From Actinomycetaceae bacterium (GTDB lineage Bacteria > Actinomycetota > Actinomycetes > Actinomycetales > Actinomycetaceae): 64,000 nucleotides of DNA. The stretch spans positions 186,001 through 250,000 of the forward strand of contig JAUMZK010000001.1 in assembly GCA_030528145.1 (NCBI GenBank), read 5' to 3'. The notes under the pieces were generated by a model. The model searched no databases and had not been told where the DNA came from. It saw nothing but the letters and a program-made list of their open reading frames with translations. The position numbers were made by a program, and so were the translations under genes. This document shows, piece after piece, positions 10,403 to 18,583 of this stretch (positions are counted from its first letter, which is position 1; the number at the start of each line of letters is the position of its first letter).

Positions 10403-10424
10403 TGGGGTAGGTTTCCCTACCCTA
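10403..10424 (-). terminator. Possible weak terminator/attenuator between mihF and gmk
   Basis: On the minus strand, a 7-bp stem GGGTAGG/CCTACCC closes a GAAA tetraloop, extended past one mismatch by CT/AG. The T-tract is poor, so read-through into gmk is likely. Confidence 0.4.
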
Positions 10425-10440
10425 GCCACGCTTTCAAAGA

Positions 10441-10752
10441 TTATCCGAAACGTTCGATCAGCTGGTTAGCCTGGTGAACACCCAACCCACGAATACGACG
10501 GGATTCTGCGATGCCAATTTCTTCCATGATGGCTTTCGCGGTCGTGGTGCCTACGCGAGGAAGAGATTCTAACAGGGTAATGACCTTCATTTTGCCCAAA
10601 GCTTCGTTTTCTTTCGCATCAGAAAGAACTTTCGACAGCTTAGTTTCGTGCTTTTTCAAAGCAACCTTTACTTCGGCGCGAACGCGGCGAGCTTCCGCTG
10701 CTTTTTCCAGAGCCGCAGCGCGTTGTTCCGGAGTGAGTGGTGGCAGAGCCAT
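10441..10752 (-). CDS. mihF: Actinobacterial integration host factor
   Basis: Nucleoid-associated DNA-binding protein found only in actinobacteria and unrelated to E. coli IHF. 103 residues. It contains the basic helix KAAEARRVRAEVK and the helix-two-turn-helix SLPRVGTTTAKAIMEEIGIAESRRIRGLG, ending with QANQLIERFG. Its presence upstream of gmk is the standard actinobacterial order and is strong evidence for the phylum. Confidence 0.96.
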   Translation of the reverse strand: MALPPLTPEQRAAALEKAAEARRVRAEVKVALKKHETKLSKVLSDAKENEALGKMKVITLLESLPRVGTTTAKAIMEEIGIAESRRIRGLGVHQANQLIERFG

Positions 10753-10851
10753 TTGTACCTCTTTCGACTGAAATATTGTTCTAAGTTAGTTTATGTTTTT
10801 CTGGCGTATTATCCAAAAGTGGCATACCCCGTAAATAGCCGCAAAATGTTA

Positions 10852-11412
10852 CTATTCCGAGGTTTCGTCCTCAGCAAAGACAACTTGAGTGTCCTCGCCA
10901 AAAGCCTTCGCTTCATCCGGTGTCTGCGATACCTTTAGAGGCTCCGGTACGCCGACCCCTAGTTTCACTGCTTCTTGGCGAATTCGTTCGTTCTTTGCCA
11001 AACGGTCGAGCACAGCATTGATAAAACCTGGTGATTTGTCCCCACCGATGACTTCCGCAATTAACAGTGCCTGCTTAATAGCGACCGGAGTATCAATTTC
11101 CGAGTTGTACAGGATTTCCCAGGCGCCAACCCGCAAAATTGCTAAATCCACACCCGGCATACGCTCTAAAGTCCAATTAGTGGCGCATGCCGCAATGGCG
11201 TCGTCAATGCGCGCCCCATTTTTGGCGACACCGTACACAATTTCGTGTGCATAAGGCGGGATCCCAGTTTGCGCAGTCGAAACTGTCCGCCGTTCATCTG
11301 CCAACCGCCGCAACTTTTCGGCGTTAGTTCCAAAGCCACGCTGATCGGCCTCGAAGAGGACGTCAACAGCCCGGCGACGCGCCTTTGTGCGTGAACTAAA
11401 ACCTTTTTTCAT
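10852..11412 (-). CDS. nusB: Transcription antitermination factor NusB
   Basis: RNA-binding partner of NusE/S10 in rRNA antitermination. 186 residues; the all-helical core begins with SRTKARRRAVDVLFEADQRG and contains IDDAIAACATNWTLERMPGVDLAILRVGAWEI and DTPVAIKQALLIAEVIGGDKSPGFINAVLD. The C-terminal ~40 residues are an acidic tail. The ATG overlaps the efp stop by one base (TGATG), so efp-nusB is a coupled pair. Confidence 0.95.
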   Translation of the reverse strand: MKKGFSSRTKARRRAVDVLFEADQRGFGTNAEKLRRLADERRTVSTAQTGIPPYAHEIVYGVAKNGARIDDAIAACATNWTLERMPGVDLAILRVGAWEILYNSEIDTPVAIKQALLIAEVIGGDKSPGFINAVLDRLAKNERIRQEAVKLGVGVPEPLKVSQTPDEAKAFGEDTQVVFAEDETSE

Positions 11413-11969
11413 CAGACTCGGGAAAGGTATTCGCCGGTACGGGTATCGACCTTGATCTTGGTGCCCTGCTCGATAAACAGGGGAACCTGAATTTCGTAGC
11501 CCGTTTCCAAGGTAGCCGGCTTGGTACCAGCGTTCGAACGGTCCCCTTGCAATCCTGGTTCTGTGTAAGTAATTTCGAGGACGACATTTGCAGGAAGCTC
11601 AATAAACAGCACGTTTCCTTCGTTGAAAGAAACTATCGCGCGCTGGTTTTCCAGCATAAATTTCTTGGCGTCGCCAACTACTTCTTCGGGTACTTCAACT
11701 TGTTCGTAAGTGTCGTCATCCATGAACACGTAGGCAGAACCGTCGTTGTATAGGTAGGTCATATCCCGCCGATCCACAGTGGCGGTTTCGACTTTAACAC
11801 CGGCATTGAAGGTTTTATCCACGGTCTTGCCAGACAGTACGTTTTTTAGTTTGGTGCGCACAAACGCCGGTCCTTTACCGGGTTTGACGTGCTGAAATTC
11901 CGTAACTTGCCACAGCTGGTTATCAATTTTTAGGACCAGACCGTTCTTCAAATCGTTAGTTGTTACCAC
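11412..11969 (-). CDS. efp: Elongation factor P
   Basis: Relieves ribosome stalling at polyproline stretches. 185 residues, three beta-barrel domains. The tip loop VKPGKGPAF carries the conserved Lys32, which in other bacteria may be modified; no modification gene (epmA, ymfI) is visible nearby. The C-terminus [13 protein letters not shown] is typical. It is the first gene of the efp-nusB pair, 34 bp after the shikimate-kinase-like gene. Confidence 0.96.
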   Translation of the reverse strand: MVTTNDLKNGLVLKIDNQLWQVTEFQHVKPGKGPAFVRTKLKNVLSGKTVDKTFNAGVKVETATVDRRDMTYLYNDGSAYVFMDDDTYEQVEVPEEVVGDAKKFMLENQRAIVSFNEGNVLFIELPANVVLEITYTEPGLQGDRSNAGTKPATLETGYEIQVPLFIEQGTKIKVDTRTGEYLSRV

Positions 11970-12003
11970 CAGTGTTCCTTTCTTTCCTCTGTTAGCCTAC
12001 AGG

Positions 12004-12516
12004 TTAAAGCGCATTTGGGGATATTTGGCAGGCAATCTGGTGAGCAATATCTACCGTTTCTTTGCCGTTTCCGTCAATTTCGAGGTCGGCAAGCTGGGAA
12101 TACGCTTGGTCGCGCTTTTTGGCAAGCTCACGGAAGGTGGCGTTGGGAGTGCCCAATGCGAGCGATCGGGGCGCATTCAGACCGTTTTTTCGCGCTAGTT
12201 CAACCAGGTCTTGGCGCACGTAAACGTAGGTCATTTCGGGGATTTTTTGGGGACGTTTTTCGAATGCTCCCGAGGTCGGTGCGAAAATCCCGCCTTCAGC
12301 ACCAGCTAGTTCTGTAAGCACGTGGGACGTTAGTTTTTGTTCCAAAGCCCGGAAGTCGTCCTCGCCATATTCCAATATGATTTCGCCGGGTGTACGCCCC
12401 CACGTTTTGCGAGTAAGCTCTTGTCCGTCTACGAAAGCTAACCCCGTCAGACTTGCCAAATGTGTCCCAATTTGTTGCACGTCGGTACCTGGAAGCGCTA
12501 GCAAAATTATTTTCAT
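12004..12516 (-). CDS. Degenerate shikimate-kinase-like protein
   Basis: 170 residues that follow a shikimate kinase fold: [10 protein letters not shown], then a DGQELTRKTWGRTPGEIILEYGE segment and FRALE with R56. The nucleotide loop is GTDVQQIG (10-17) with neither the Lys nor the Ser/Thr of a Walker A, so phosphotransfer is improbable. It overlaps the aroKB stop by 4 bp and lies immediately downstream of a complete kinase domain. This suggests a duplicated kinase that became a pseudoenzyme, perhaps regulatory or a partner of AroKB. The frame is intact. Kinship is inferred from order and partial motifs. Confidence 0.65.
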   Translation of the reverse strand: MKIILLALPGTDVQQIGTHLASLTGLAFVDGQELTRKTWGRTPGEIILEYGEDDFRALEQKLTSHVLTELAGAEGGIFAPTSGAFEKRPQKIPEMTYVYVRQDLVELARKNGLNAPRSLALGTPNATFRELAKKRDQAYSQLADLEIDGNGKETVDIAHQIACQISPNAL

Positions 12517-14051
12517 ACGGTGAGCCCCACTTTGCCAGCACTCCTTGCCAAGACGTCCTCGGGAACCACCTGGACCGTGGTATCACCTATACCTTGCAGT
12601 AATACCATGCGAATTTTCCCCTCCCGATTCTTTTTATCAACTTGCATGTGGTGGAACAAGTTTTGCCACTTTCCATGGGCGGTGGTGGGCAAACCTAGGT
12701 GAGTTAGCAGCCGATAGTGGCGCTGTAAGTTTGCCGCACCAATTAATCCCAAATCGTTCGCGACGTGTGCCGCAAAAACCATGCCTACTGCGACCGCATG
12801 CCCGTGGCGCATATGGTAATTGCTCTCTTTTTCGAGGGCGTGTGCAAGTGTATGCCCATAATTCAGGATTTCGCGCACCCCCTTTTCTTCGAGATCGGCA
12901 GATACAATTCCCACTTTCACGCGCGCACTCGCCTCGATCACTTGTCGTAAATGCTTTTCCCAATCGGCAGCTTCCAGCAGGGAAAGTATTTGCGGATCGG
13001 CGACGAAACCGCATTTGGCAGCCTCGGCAATGCCCGCTGTTATTTCCGCTTGCGGCAAGGTAGTCAAGTGCGCGGTGTCTGCGATAACCTTACGGGGCGG
13101 ATAGAAAGAACCAATCAGATTCTTTCCGAACTCGCTGTTTATAGCCGTTTTACCGCCGATTGCGGCGTCTACCATAGCCAGCAGCGTAGTGGGTAATGCA
13201 AGCCACGCAATACCGCGCAACCAGGTTGCCGCCGCGAAACCCGCCAAATCCGTGGTGGCGCCCCCACCCAAACCGACTATCAGATCGGTGCGAGAAAAAC
13301 GTTCCTGACCCAGCTGGCGCCAAATTTGCTGCAAGATTTCTATGGTTTTTTGAGCTTCGCCGTCCGGGGTTTCAAAAGTGAAAACTTCTGCGTCTGTCTG
13401 GCAGACATGCCTTATTTCCAGAGCGACTGCACGCAATGTAGGGGGATGAATAATCAGAACTTTCCGTACCTGCCTTCCAATGGCAGTAGGCAGGAATGCG
13501 TTTAATTTAGTGCCTATTAGGACCTGGTAAGGTTTCGGACCTTCCACAACCATGGCAGTGGGCAAATGCGCACAAATTTGCGCCACCAATTCCTCTGCCC
13601 CTTGCGCTGCTACTTGCACAGTAAACGTCGCTGACTCTAGGTAATGCGGTCTTCTAGCTGCGGCGAGCTGCCGCATTTTTTCCAATCCTCCCCTTTGCAG
13701 CAAAGGACGCCCCCTATCACCACCCACGCGTTCGTAGGCAAGTTCTGGGGAAATGTCCAAAAACACTACTGTTTTGCCCGCAAGTTGGTGGCGCACTTTC
13801 GCAGTAGTTAACGCGCCGCCGCCAACGGAAAGTACGCCTACGTCCTCGGCGAATGCGCGCGAAATAGCGCTGGCTTCCATATGCCGAAATGCCATTTCAC
13901 CTGAATTTGCAAAAATTTCGTTGATGGATGTGCCACTAGTTTTGACTACTTCTTCGTCACTATCTGCAAAGGAGGTACCCAGTTTTTGGGCCAGTAGCCT
14001 CCCTACCGTAGTTTTTCCGGCACCTGGCAGACCGACGAGGACGATACTCAC
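12513..14051 (-). CDS. aroKB: Bifunctional shikimate kinase / 3-dehydroquinate synthase
   Basis: Fuses two shikimate-pathway enzymes. Residues 1-165 are shikimate kinase: Walker [10 protein letters not shown] at 7-15, SDEE, the FRHME Arg, the GGGAL loop and the GDRGRPLL lid. Residues 170-512 are dehydroquinate synthase: [23 protein letters not shown] (NAD loop), [19 protein letters not shown], and metal ligands in EAAKCG and [11 protein letters not shown]...HGHAVAVG. Both domains keep their catalytic residues. It overlaps aroC upstream and the degenerate kinase downstream by 4 bp each. Such fusions occur in some actinobacteria. Confidence 0.93.
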   Translation of the reverse strand: MSIVLVGLPGAGKTTVGRLLAQKLGTSFADSDEEVVKTSGTSINEIFANSGEMAFRHMEASAISRAFAEDVGVLSVGGGALTTAKVRHQLAGKTVVFLDISPELAYERVGGDRGRPLLQRGGLEKMRQLAAARRPHYLESATFTVQVAAQGAEELVAQICAHLPTAMVVEGPKPYQVLIGTKLNAFLPTAIGRQVRKVLIIHPPTLRAVALEIRHVCQTDAEVFTFETPDGEAQKTIEILQQIWRQLGQERFSRTDLIVGLGGGATTDLAGFAAATWLRGIAWLALPTTLLAMVDAAIGGKTAINSEFGKNLIGSFYPPRKVIADTAHLTTLPQAEITAGIAEAAKCGFVADPQILSLLEAADWEKHLRQVIEASARVKVGIVSADLEEKGVREILNYGHTLAHALEKESNYHMRHGHAVAVGMVFAAHVANDLGLIGAANLQRHYRLLTHLGLPTTAHGKWQNLFHHMQVDKKNREGKIRMVLLQGIGDTTVQVVPEDVLARSAGKVGLTV

Positions 14052-15250
14052 GCCATTCCCCTTTCTGCTAATGCGCTCTTGTATGCACCCACATTTTGGC
14101 GTATCTGCGCCAGAGAGTATCCGCCCGCATGGTCAAGCAAAGCATCAGCTAAAGTAAGGGCTACCATTGCTTGGGCTATAACTGCCCCTGGCACAACCGC
14201 GCACACGTCTGACCTTTGGTGGATTGCCCTACTTGCTTCGCCGGTTTGCAGATCGACGGTTTGCAACGCTTTGGGCACTGTTGAAATTGGTTTCATGGCA
14301 ACGCGCACACGGATTATTTCACCGTTGGAAATGCCCCCTTCAATTCCCCCCGCATGGTTAGTTTTGCGTACTATTTTCGGGAAAATCTGATCGTGTGCGG
14401 TGCTGCCGGGCACGGCAGCTATTGCCATACCATCACCTATTTCCACGGCTTTTACAGATTGGATTGACATGAGGGCGCCGCTCAGCTTGGCATCTAAGCG
14501 CCGGTCCCACTGCACGTGGGTGCCCGCCAGCCCCAAAGGTACGCCATAGGCTAGCACTTCCACTACGCCACCCAAAGTGTCGCCGTTCTTTTTCGCTTCG
14601 TCTATGCGCATTTGCATCGCGCGACTGGCAGCTTTGTCTAGGGTACGCACTGGATCTGCGTCCAACGCTGTCACATCGGTGGGTTTCGGCCAGGTATTTC
14701 CGGCGCGCACTCCCCCGATTTCACGCACGTGCGATACTAAGCGCACACCAAATCCTTGTTTTAGAATTTGTTCGGCTACTTCACCGAGGGCGACGCGCAT
14801 TGCGGTCTCTCTGGCGGATGCGCGCTCTAACACCGGACGAATGTCGTCTAGGTCGTAGGCGGCCATACCGGCTAAGTCAGCATGTCCGGGGCGGGGTTTG
14901 CGCAAGGGACGGTTGCGGGCAATTTCGCGGCTGTCGCCCTTGCCGGCGTCGACCAGTAGATCTTGAGGGTCTTGCGGGTCTGGATTCATAACTACTGCCC
15001 ATTTTGACCATTCGCTATTTTCGATGATTATGCCAATTGGTGCACCGGTGGTAAGTCCGTGTCGCACTCCGCCAGTGAAACGGACTTTGTCTTGTTCCCA
15101 TTTTTGTCTGCTGCCGCGTCCGTATCCCAGGCGGCGTCGGGCTAAAGCGGCGGAAATATCCGCGGTCTGAATGCTGATTCCTGACGGAACTTCGTCGATA
15201 ATTCCCACTAGTGCTTGTCCGTGGGATTCTCCTGCGCTAAGCCACCTCAT
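14048..15250 (-). CDS. aroC: Chorismate synthase
   Basis: Converts EPSP to chorismate with reduced flavin, the last common step to aromatic amino acids. 400 residues. Motifs are [24 protein letters not shown] at the N-terminus, [32 protein letters not shown] and [11 protein letters not shown]. The catalytic His residues in GESHG and GHADLAG are present. First gene of the aroC-aroKB group; the prepilin peptidase stop lies 26 bp upstream. Confidence 0.97.
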   Translation of the reverse strand: MRWLSAGESHGQALVGIIDEVPSGISIQTADISAALARRRLGYGRGSRQKWEQDKVRFTGGVRHGLTTGAPIGIIIENSEWSKWAVVMNPDPQDPQDLLVDAGKGDSREIARNRPLRKPRPGHADLAGMAAYDLDDIRPVLERASARETAMRVALGEVAEQILKQGFGVRLVSHVREIGGVRAGNTWPKPTDVTALDADPVRTLDKAASRAMQMRIDEAKKNGDTLGGVVEVLAYGVPLGLAGTHVQWDRRLDAKLSGALMSIQSVKAVEIGDGMAIAAVPGSTAHDQIFPKIVRKTNHAGGIEGGISNGEIIRVRVAMKPISTVPKALQTVDLQTGEASRAIHQRSDVCAVVPGAVIAQAMVALTLADALLDHAGGYSLAQIRQNVGAYKSALAERGMA

Positions 15251-15276
15251 TGGTCCATGATCTCACATCCACACAA

Positions 15277-15855
15277 TTAGTAGTTTGCGAGCACCCCCGC
15301 TACCACCGGCCCAATTACCAGGTATGGTCCCAGCGCAATGTGTACTTTCGGGTCTTTTCGTATTGCTAATATTACGAGGGCGACCGCCCCGGCAGTTATG
15401 GCACTCACGTAAAGCGCTGGTATCAGGGCGCCTGCCACGAAAGCCCATCCGAAGGTCAGTGGCGCAAGACGAACATCTCCCATACCAACACCGGTTGTAA
15501 GACGCAACAAAAGCATTACTGTCCAAGTGCAAATAGCAGCGATCACGAACGTGCCTACAAACGCGGGAGTTTCACAGGCAATCCCCGTAATTACGCCTAT
15601 TGCCATTGCATACACCCATTTAGTAGGCAGTTTGTGTACTGCAAAATCGGTGCAGATCAGCGGCGCACTCAGTGCCCCCAATAGGACCCCAGACACGGGT
15701 AACGCGCTTTTAGCCCCGCCCACCACCAAGAGTAGCGCTAACGCGGTTTGCGCAGCCCTCGAGTTATACCAAGTCTTTGCCTCGTATGCAGTGGCCGTGC
15801 GCGGTCCGAAAACTATCACTAGTGCCACGCCAATTCCACCTGCAATAACGACCAC
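15277..15855 (-). CDS. Prepilin peptidase (A24 type, without methylase domain)
   Basis: Integral membrane aspartyl protease that cleaves leader peptides of type IV or Tad pilins and of competence pseudopilins. 192 residues, six to seven hydrophobic segments. Two catalytic Asp are visible: CTDFAVHKLP (first) and the signature GMGDVRLAP (second). The Zn/methylase domain of long PilD proteins is absent, as is usual for TadV/ComC-like short forms. No pilin or secretion ATPase gene lies in this window. It sits 11 bp after aroE and before aroC, so expression is probably coupled to shikimate genes. Its substrate is unknown. Confidence 0.85.
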   Translation of the reverse strand: MVVIAGGIGVALVIVFGPRTATAYEAKTWYNSRAAQTALALLLVVGGAKSALPVSGVLLGALSAPLICTDFAVHKLPTKWVYAMAIGVITGIACETPAFVGTFVIAAICTWTVMLLLRLTTGVGMGDVRLAPLTFGWAFVAGALIPALYVSAITAGAVALVILAIRKDPKVHIALGPYLVIGPVVAGVLANY

Positions 15856-15866
15856 TGCGCGTAACC

Positions 15867-16646
15867 TTACTGCAGTGCTTGACGCATTATTGTGAGGGCG
15901 ATGCGCCGACCCGTCATTAGGCGCACCTGTTCCCTGGCTTGCCGTAACAGCATTTCGGTGCCGGGGATGACGCGACCCCTAAAAGCTTTAACTAAGTCGG
16001 ACTGCCCGGCCGCGTACGCAACATCCAATAATTGTTTTCCGGTGGAGTCAGCACCAACTATTTTTGCCAAATAGTCGGCCACACCCACTGGCAGCGTAGA
16101 AATAATAATGTCGCTCTCGGAAACCTGAGTCCTGACAGACTCAGTACTGAGGTCTGTCCCCGTAATTTTTATGCCATTTCTCTTTGCCACGTCTCCCGCT
16201 TTGTTTCTGCCCGTGAGGGTCCTGGCGCACACACTAATCTTCTTAATCCCTAGCTGCGAGAGCGCGATCAGGGCAGATGAGGCAGTAGCACCGCTCCCTA
16301 AAATAACTGCAGCAGTACCGCCCTCGGGAAAGCAGCCCACGATGCCCGCAACATCCGTGTTATACCCCCGCCCAGCAGGCAACACCGTGTTTACCACGCC
16401 AGTTTCTTGCGCTACGGGGTCTAAATACTGCAAGTAAGGGATAACCGTCTGCTTGTGAGGCATAGTTACAGATAGTCCTGCCAAGTCCGCGTCGCGCAAC
16501 GCAGTTTGTAAAAATCCTCCTAGTTGCGGTGGCGGAACCAGACACTTGCGGTAGTGCCAATCTAATCCCAACTGCCGATACGCCGCCCCATGCAACACCG
16601 GCGACAGCGAATGCGCTATCGGATCTCCGATTACCGCCGCCCACAT
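15867..16646 (-). CDS. aroE: Shikimate dehydrogenase
   Basis: Reduces 3-dehydroshikimate with NADPH. 259 residues. The N-terminal substrate domain shows IGDPIAHSLSPVLHGAAY and SVTMPHKQTVIPY with the catalytic Lys; NTVLPAGRGYNTDVAG follows, and the Rossmann loop is ILGSGATASSALIALSQLG. Its start abuts mltG (no gap), and the prepilin peptidase follows 11 bp on. Confidence 0.94.
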   Translation of the reverse strand: MWAAVIGDPIAHSLSPVLHGAAYRQLGLDWHYRKCLVPPPQLGGFLQTALRDADLAGLSVTMPHKQTVIPYLQYLDPVAQETGVVNTVLPAGRGYNTDVAGIVGCFPEGGTAAVILGSGATASSALIALSQLGIKKISVCARTLTGRNKAGDVAKRNGIKITGTDLSTESVRTQVSESDIIISTLPVGVADYLAKIVGADSTGKQLLDVAYAAGQSDLVKAFRGRVIPGTEMLLRQAREQVRLMTGRRIALTIMRQALQ

Positions 16647-18134
16647 TTACTTACAAATTCCTGGGTTTGCCTCGCAATATTTGCGCAGCTCACCAACCAA
16701 TTTGTTTTGCTCTGCCATGGTCTTTGCAAACTTGGTCTCACCCGTTTGCAAATTGACCGTAGTGTAGAAATACCAGTCGCCAGGAGCTGGATTCAAAACT
16801 GCGGAAATGGCACGCGCCCCAGGGGCACCGATAGGCGTTGGCGGCAACCCTTTATGCAAGTAAGTGTTGTAAGGGTTATCGTTCTTCATGTCGTCCTCAC
16901 TGGGAATACCGCCAGACTTTCGCACGCCGTAAAGGACCGTAGAGTCCATATCGAGTTTACCTACAGTCGGTCCGGTGACATTTTCCAAGCGGTTCTGAAT
17001 TACGCGAGCCACCATGGGATAATACTTGCCAATGTTCACTTCGCGTTCCAAAATCGAGGCTTTAATCAGCACGGTCTTCCACTGAGCGCGCGGAATATTT
17101 TGCTTTTCCAGCTCCTTTACCGTGCCCGCAACCATTTGTTTTATCAAACTGGTCGGGGTTTCGTCGACGCTGACAGAGTACGTATTAGGTGCCAGCCAGC
17201 CTTCTGCATTTCCGCCAGCTTCGGCGGGCAGACCAATGGCACCGGGGTTTGCAAACGCAGCCTTCACATCGTCATCGCTAAAGCCACACACGTTTTTCAG
17301 TCGGTCTTGAACTTGCCACAGCGTGAACCCCTCGGGAATAGTAACGGTCTTTTCCGCCTTATTTGCGGGGTCCAACAGTGCTGCCACCGCCCCAGCTGCG
17401 CTCATTTGTTTTTGTAAATTGTATTGCCCAGCCTGGATGGCAGCCGAACGCGCGTTTGCTTTAAAAGCTTGTTTGAACGCTGCCGCCGACGCAACCACGC
17501 CTTTTTTCTTTAGTATTTCGCCAATTTGTGTCCCACTCGAACCGGGCGGAATGGTAACTATTACGTTACCTTTACCCGGACCGGGGTAATCTGGAGCGCT
17601 GAATATCAAACCGGTGCCTTTAAATTGCATAACTGCCACACCAAAGCCGCCGACAACTATGCTGAGCACCGCAAAAATTACCAAAAATGACCTAATGCGC
17701 TTCCGTCGCCGACGCTTTTGCCTCTCTGCGGGTCCGAGGGTGTCTGCGCGGCGAGACTGTTTGCCACGCGGCGCCCGCAGATTTCGGCGATGCGGCAACT
17801 GACTAGCCGCCTGGGTTTCGGCATAGCCGAAGGGCTCTTCAAAATAACCGTCCGTTTGCTCATTTGGTTCAATTCGAGGATGAAAACGCGGTCGCGGCAG
17901 CTCGAACGGTTCCGGCATAAACGTCTGCGGTGACGCAGGTGCAGAAGAAGGCGAAGGGGCGTCATATTCGCTCGAAAAACTGCGGGACGGTACAGGCGAT
18001 GGAGGGGGAACCTGTTTGCGATTAGAAGGGGGAACTTCTCGAGATGGACCTATTGAAGCTTCGCGTATCTGCGCCCTTTGATGCCGCTCTTGAATGCGCG
18101 AGGGAAACTTGGGAGATTTATTTTCTTTCGCCAC
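16647..18134 (-). CDS. mltG: Endolytic murein transglycosylase
   Basis: Cleaves nascent glycan strands at the outer face of the membrane. 495 residues: a cytoplasmic, Pro/Ser/Arg-rich tail of about 145 residues, one membrane segment (about 147-168, FLVIFAVLSIVVGGFGVAVM), then a YceG domain. The catalytic Glu lies in IKASILEREVN, and DMDSTVLYGV, NPYNTYLHKGLPPTPIGAPG and YFYTTVNLQTGETKFAKT are conserved. The long basic tail is typical of actinobacteria. Start overlaps ruvX stop by one base. Confidence 0.94.
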   Translation of the reverse strand: MAKENKSPKFPSRIQERHQRAQIREASIGPSREVPPSNRKQVPPPSPVPSRSFSSEYDAPSPSSAPASPQTFMPEPFELPRPRFHPRIEPNEQTDGYFEEPFGYAETQAASQLPHRRNLRAPRGKQSRRADTLGPAERQKRRRRKRIRSFLVIFAVLSIVVGGFGVAVMQFKGTGLIFSAPDYPGPGKGNVIVTIPPGSSGTQIGEILKKKGVVASAAAFKQAFKANARSAAIQAGQYNLQKQMSAAGAVAALLDPANKAEKTVTIPEGFTLWQVQDRLKNVCGFSDDDVKAAFANPGAIGLPAEAGGNAEGWLAPNTYSVSVDETPTSLIKQMVAGTVKELEKQNIPRAQWKTVLIKASILEREVNIGKYYPMVARVIQNRLENVTGPTVGKLDMDSTVLYGVRKSGGIPSEDDMKNDNPYNTYLHKGLPPTPIGAPGARAISAVLNPAPGDWYFYTTVNLQTGETKFAKTMAEQNKLVGELRKYCEANPGICK

Positions 18135-18583
18135 TACTTATTGGTCTCCTCTGTGTTTGCCTTGGCGCGTTCCTTTTTCAAGGCTTCTTCCAATATGATC
18201 ACTGCAGCTTCTTGGTCGACAATACTACGATGACGCTTTTGGGACAGACCTGCCTGGGTTAGCCGAGAATGCGCGCTAACAGAGGTTAGTCTCTCATCAA
18301 CTAATGTAACAGGCACTGCCACCTTACGAGCCAGTTCGCGTGCCCATTTTCTCGCCAAGCTAGAACTTCTACCGACATTGCCGCTGAGTAACAACGGATT
18401 TCCGACATAGACGTGAACAGCAGATTCGTCCTCGACAATATCTGCCGCCTGGTCAATATCGACGCCGTATTTGTCTGCGGCAATAGTACAAAGTGGAGTA
18501 CACAATATGCCCTCGGGATCACACTTGGCTACCCCAATTCGGCGTGTGCCGTAATCAAAAGCTATGCGTACTCCACTTTTCAT
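18134..18583 (-). CDS. ruvX: Putative pre-16S rRNA nuclease (YqgF/RuvX)
   Basis: RNase H-fold nuclease proposed to trim the 5' end of 16S rRNA. 149 residues with the fold's start RIAFDYGTRRIGVAKCD (first Asp), YVGNPLLLSG, a VTLVDERLTSVSA motif (acidic pair) and VDQEAAVIILEEAL (last Asp). The stop of alaS directly abuts the start. The alaS-ruvX-mltG-aroE order is conserved in actinobacteria. Confidence 0.92.
   Translation of the reverse strand: MKSGVRIAFDYGTRRIGVAKCDPEGILCTPLCTIAADKYGVDIDQAADIVEDESAVHVYVGNPLLLSGNVGRSSSLARKWARELARKVAVPVTLVDERLTSVSAHSRLTQAGLSQKRHRSIVDQEAAVIILEEALKKERAKANTEETNK

Noticed and set aside
16590..17417. 275-residue plus-strand frame
   Set aside because: Complement of mltG and the start of aroE; no protein signature.
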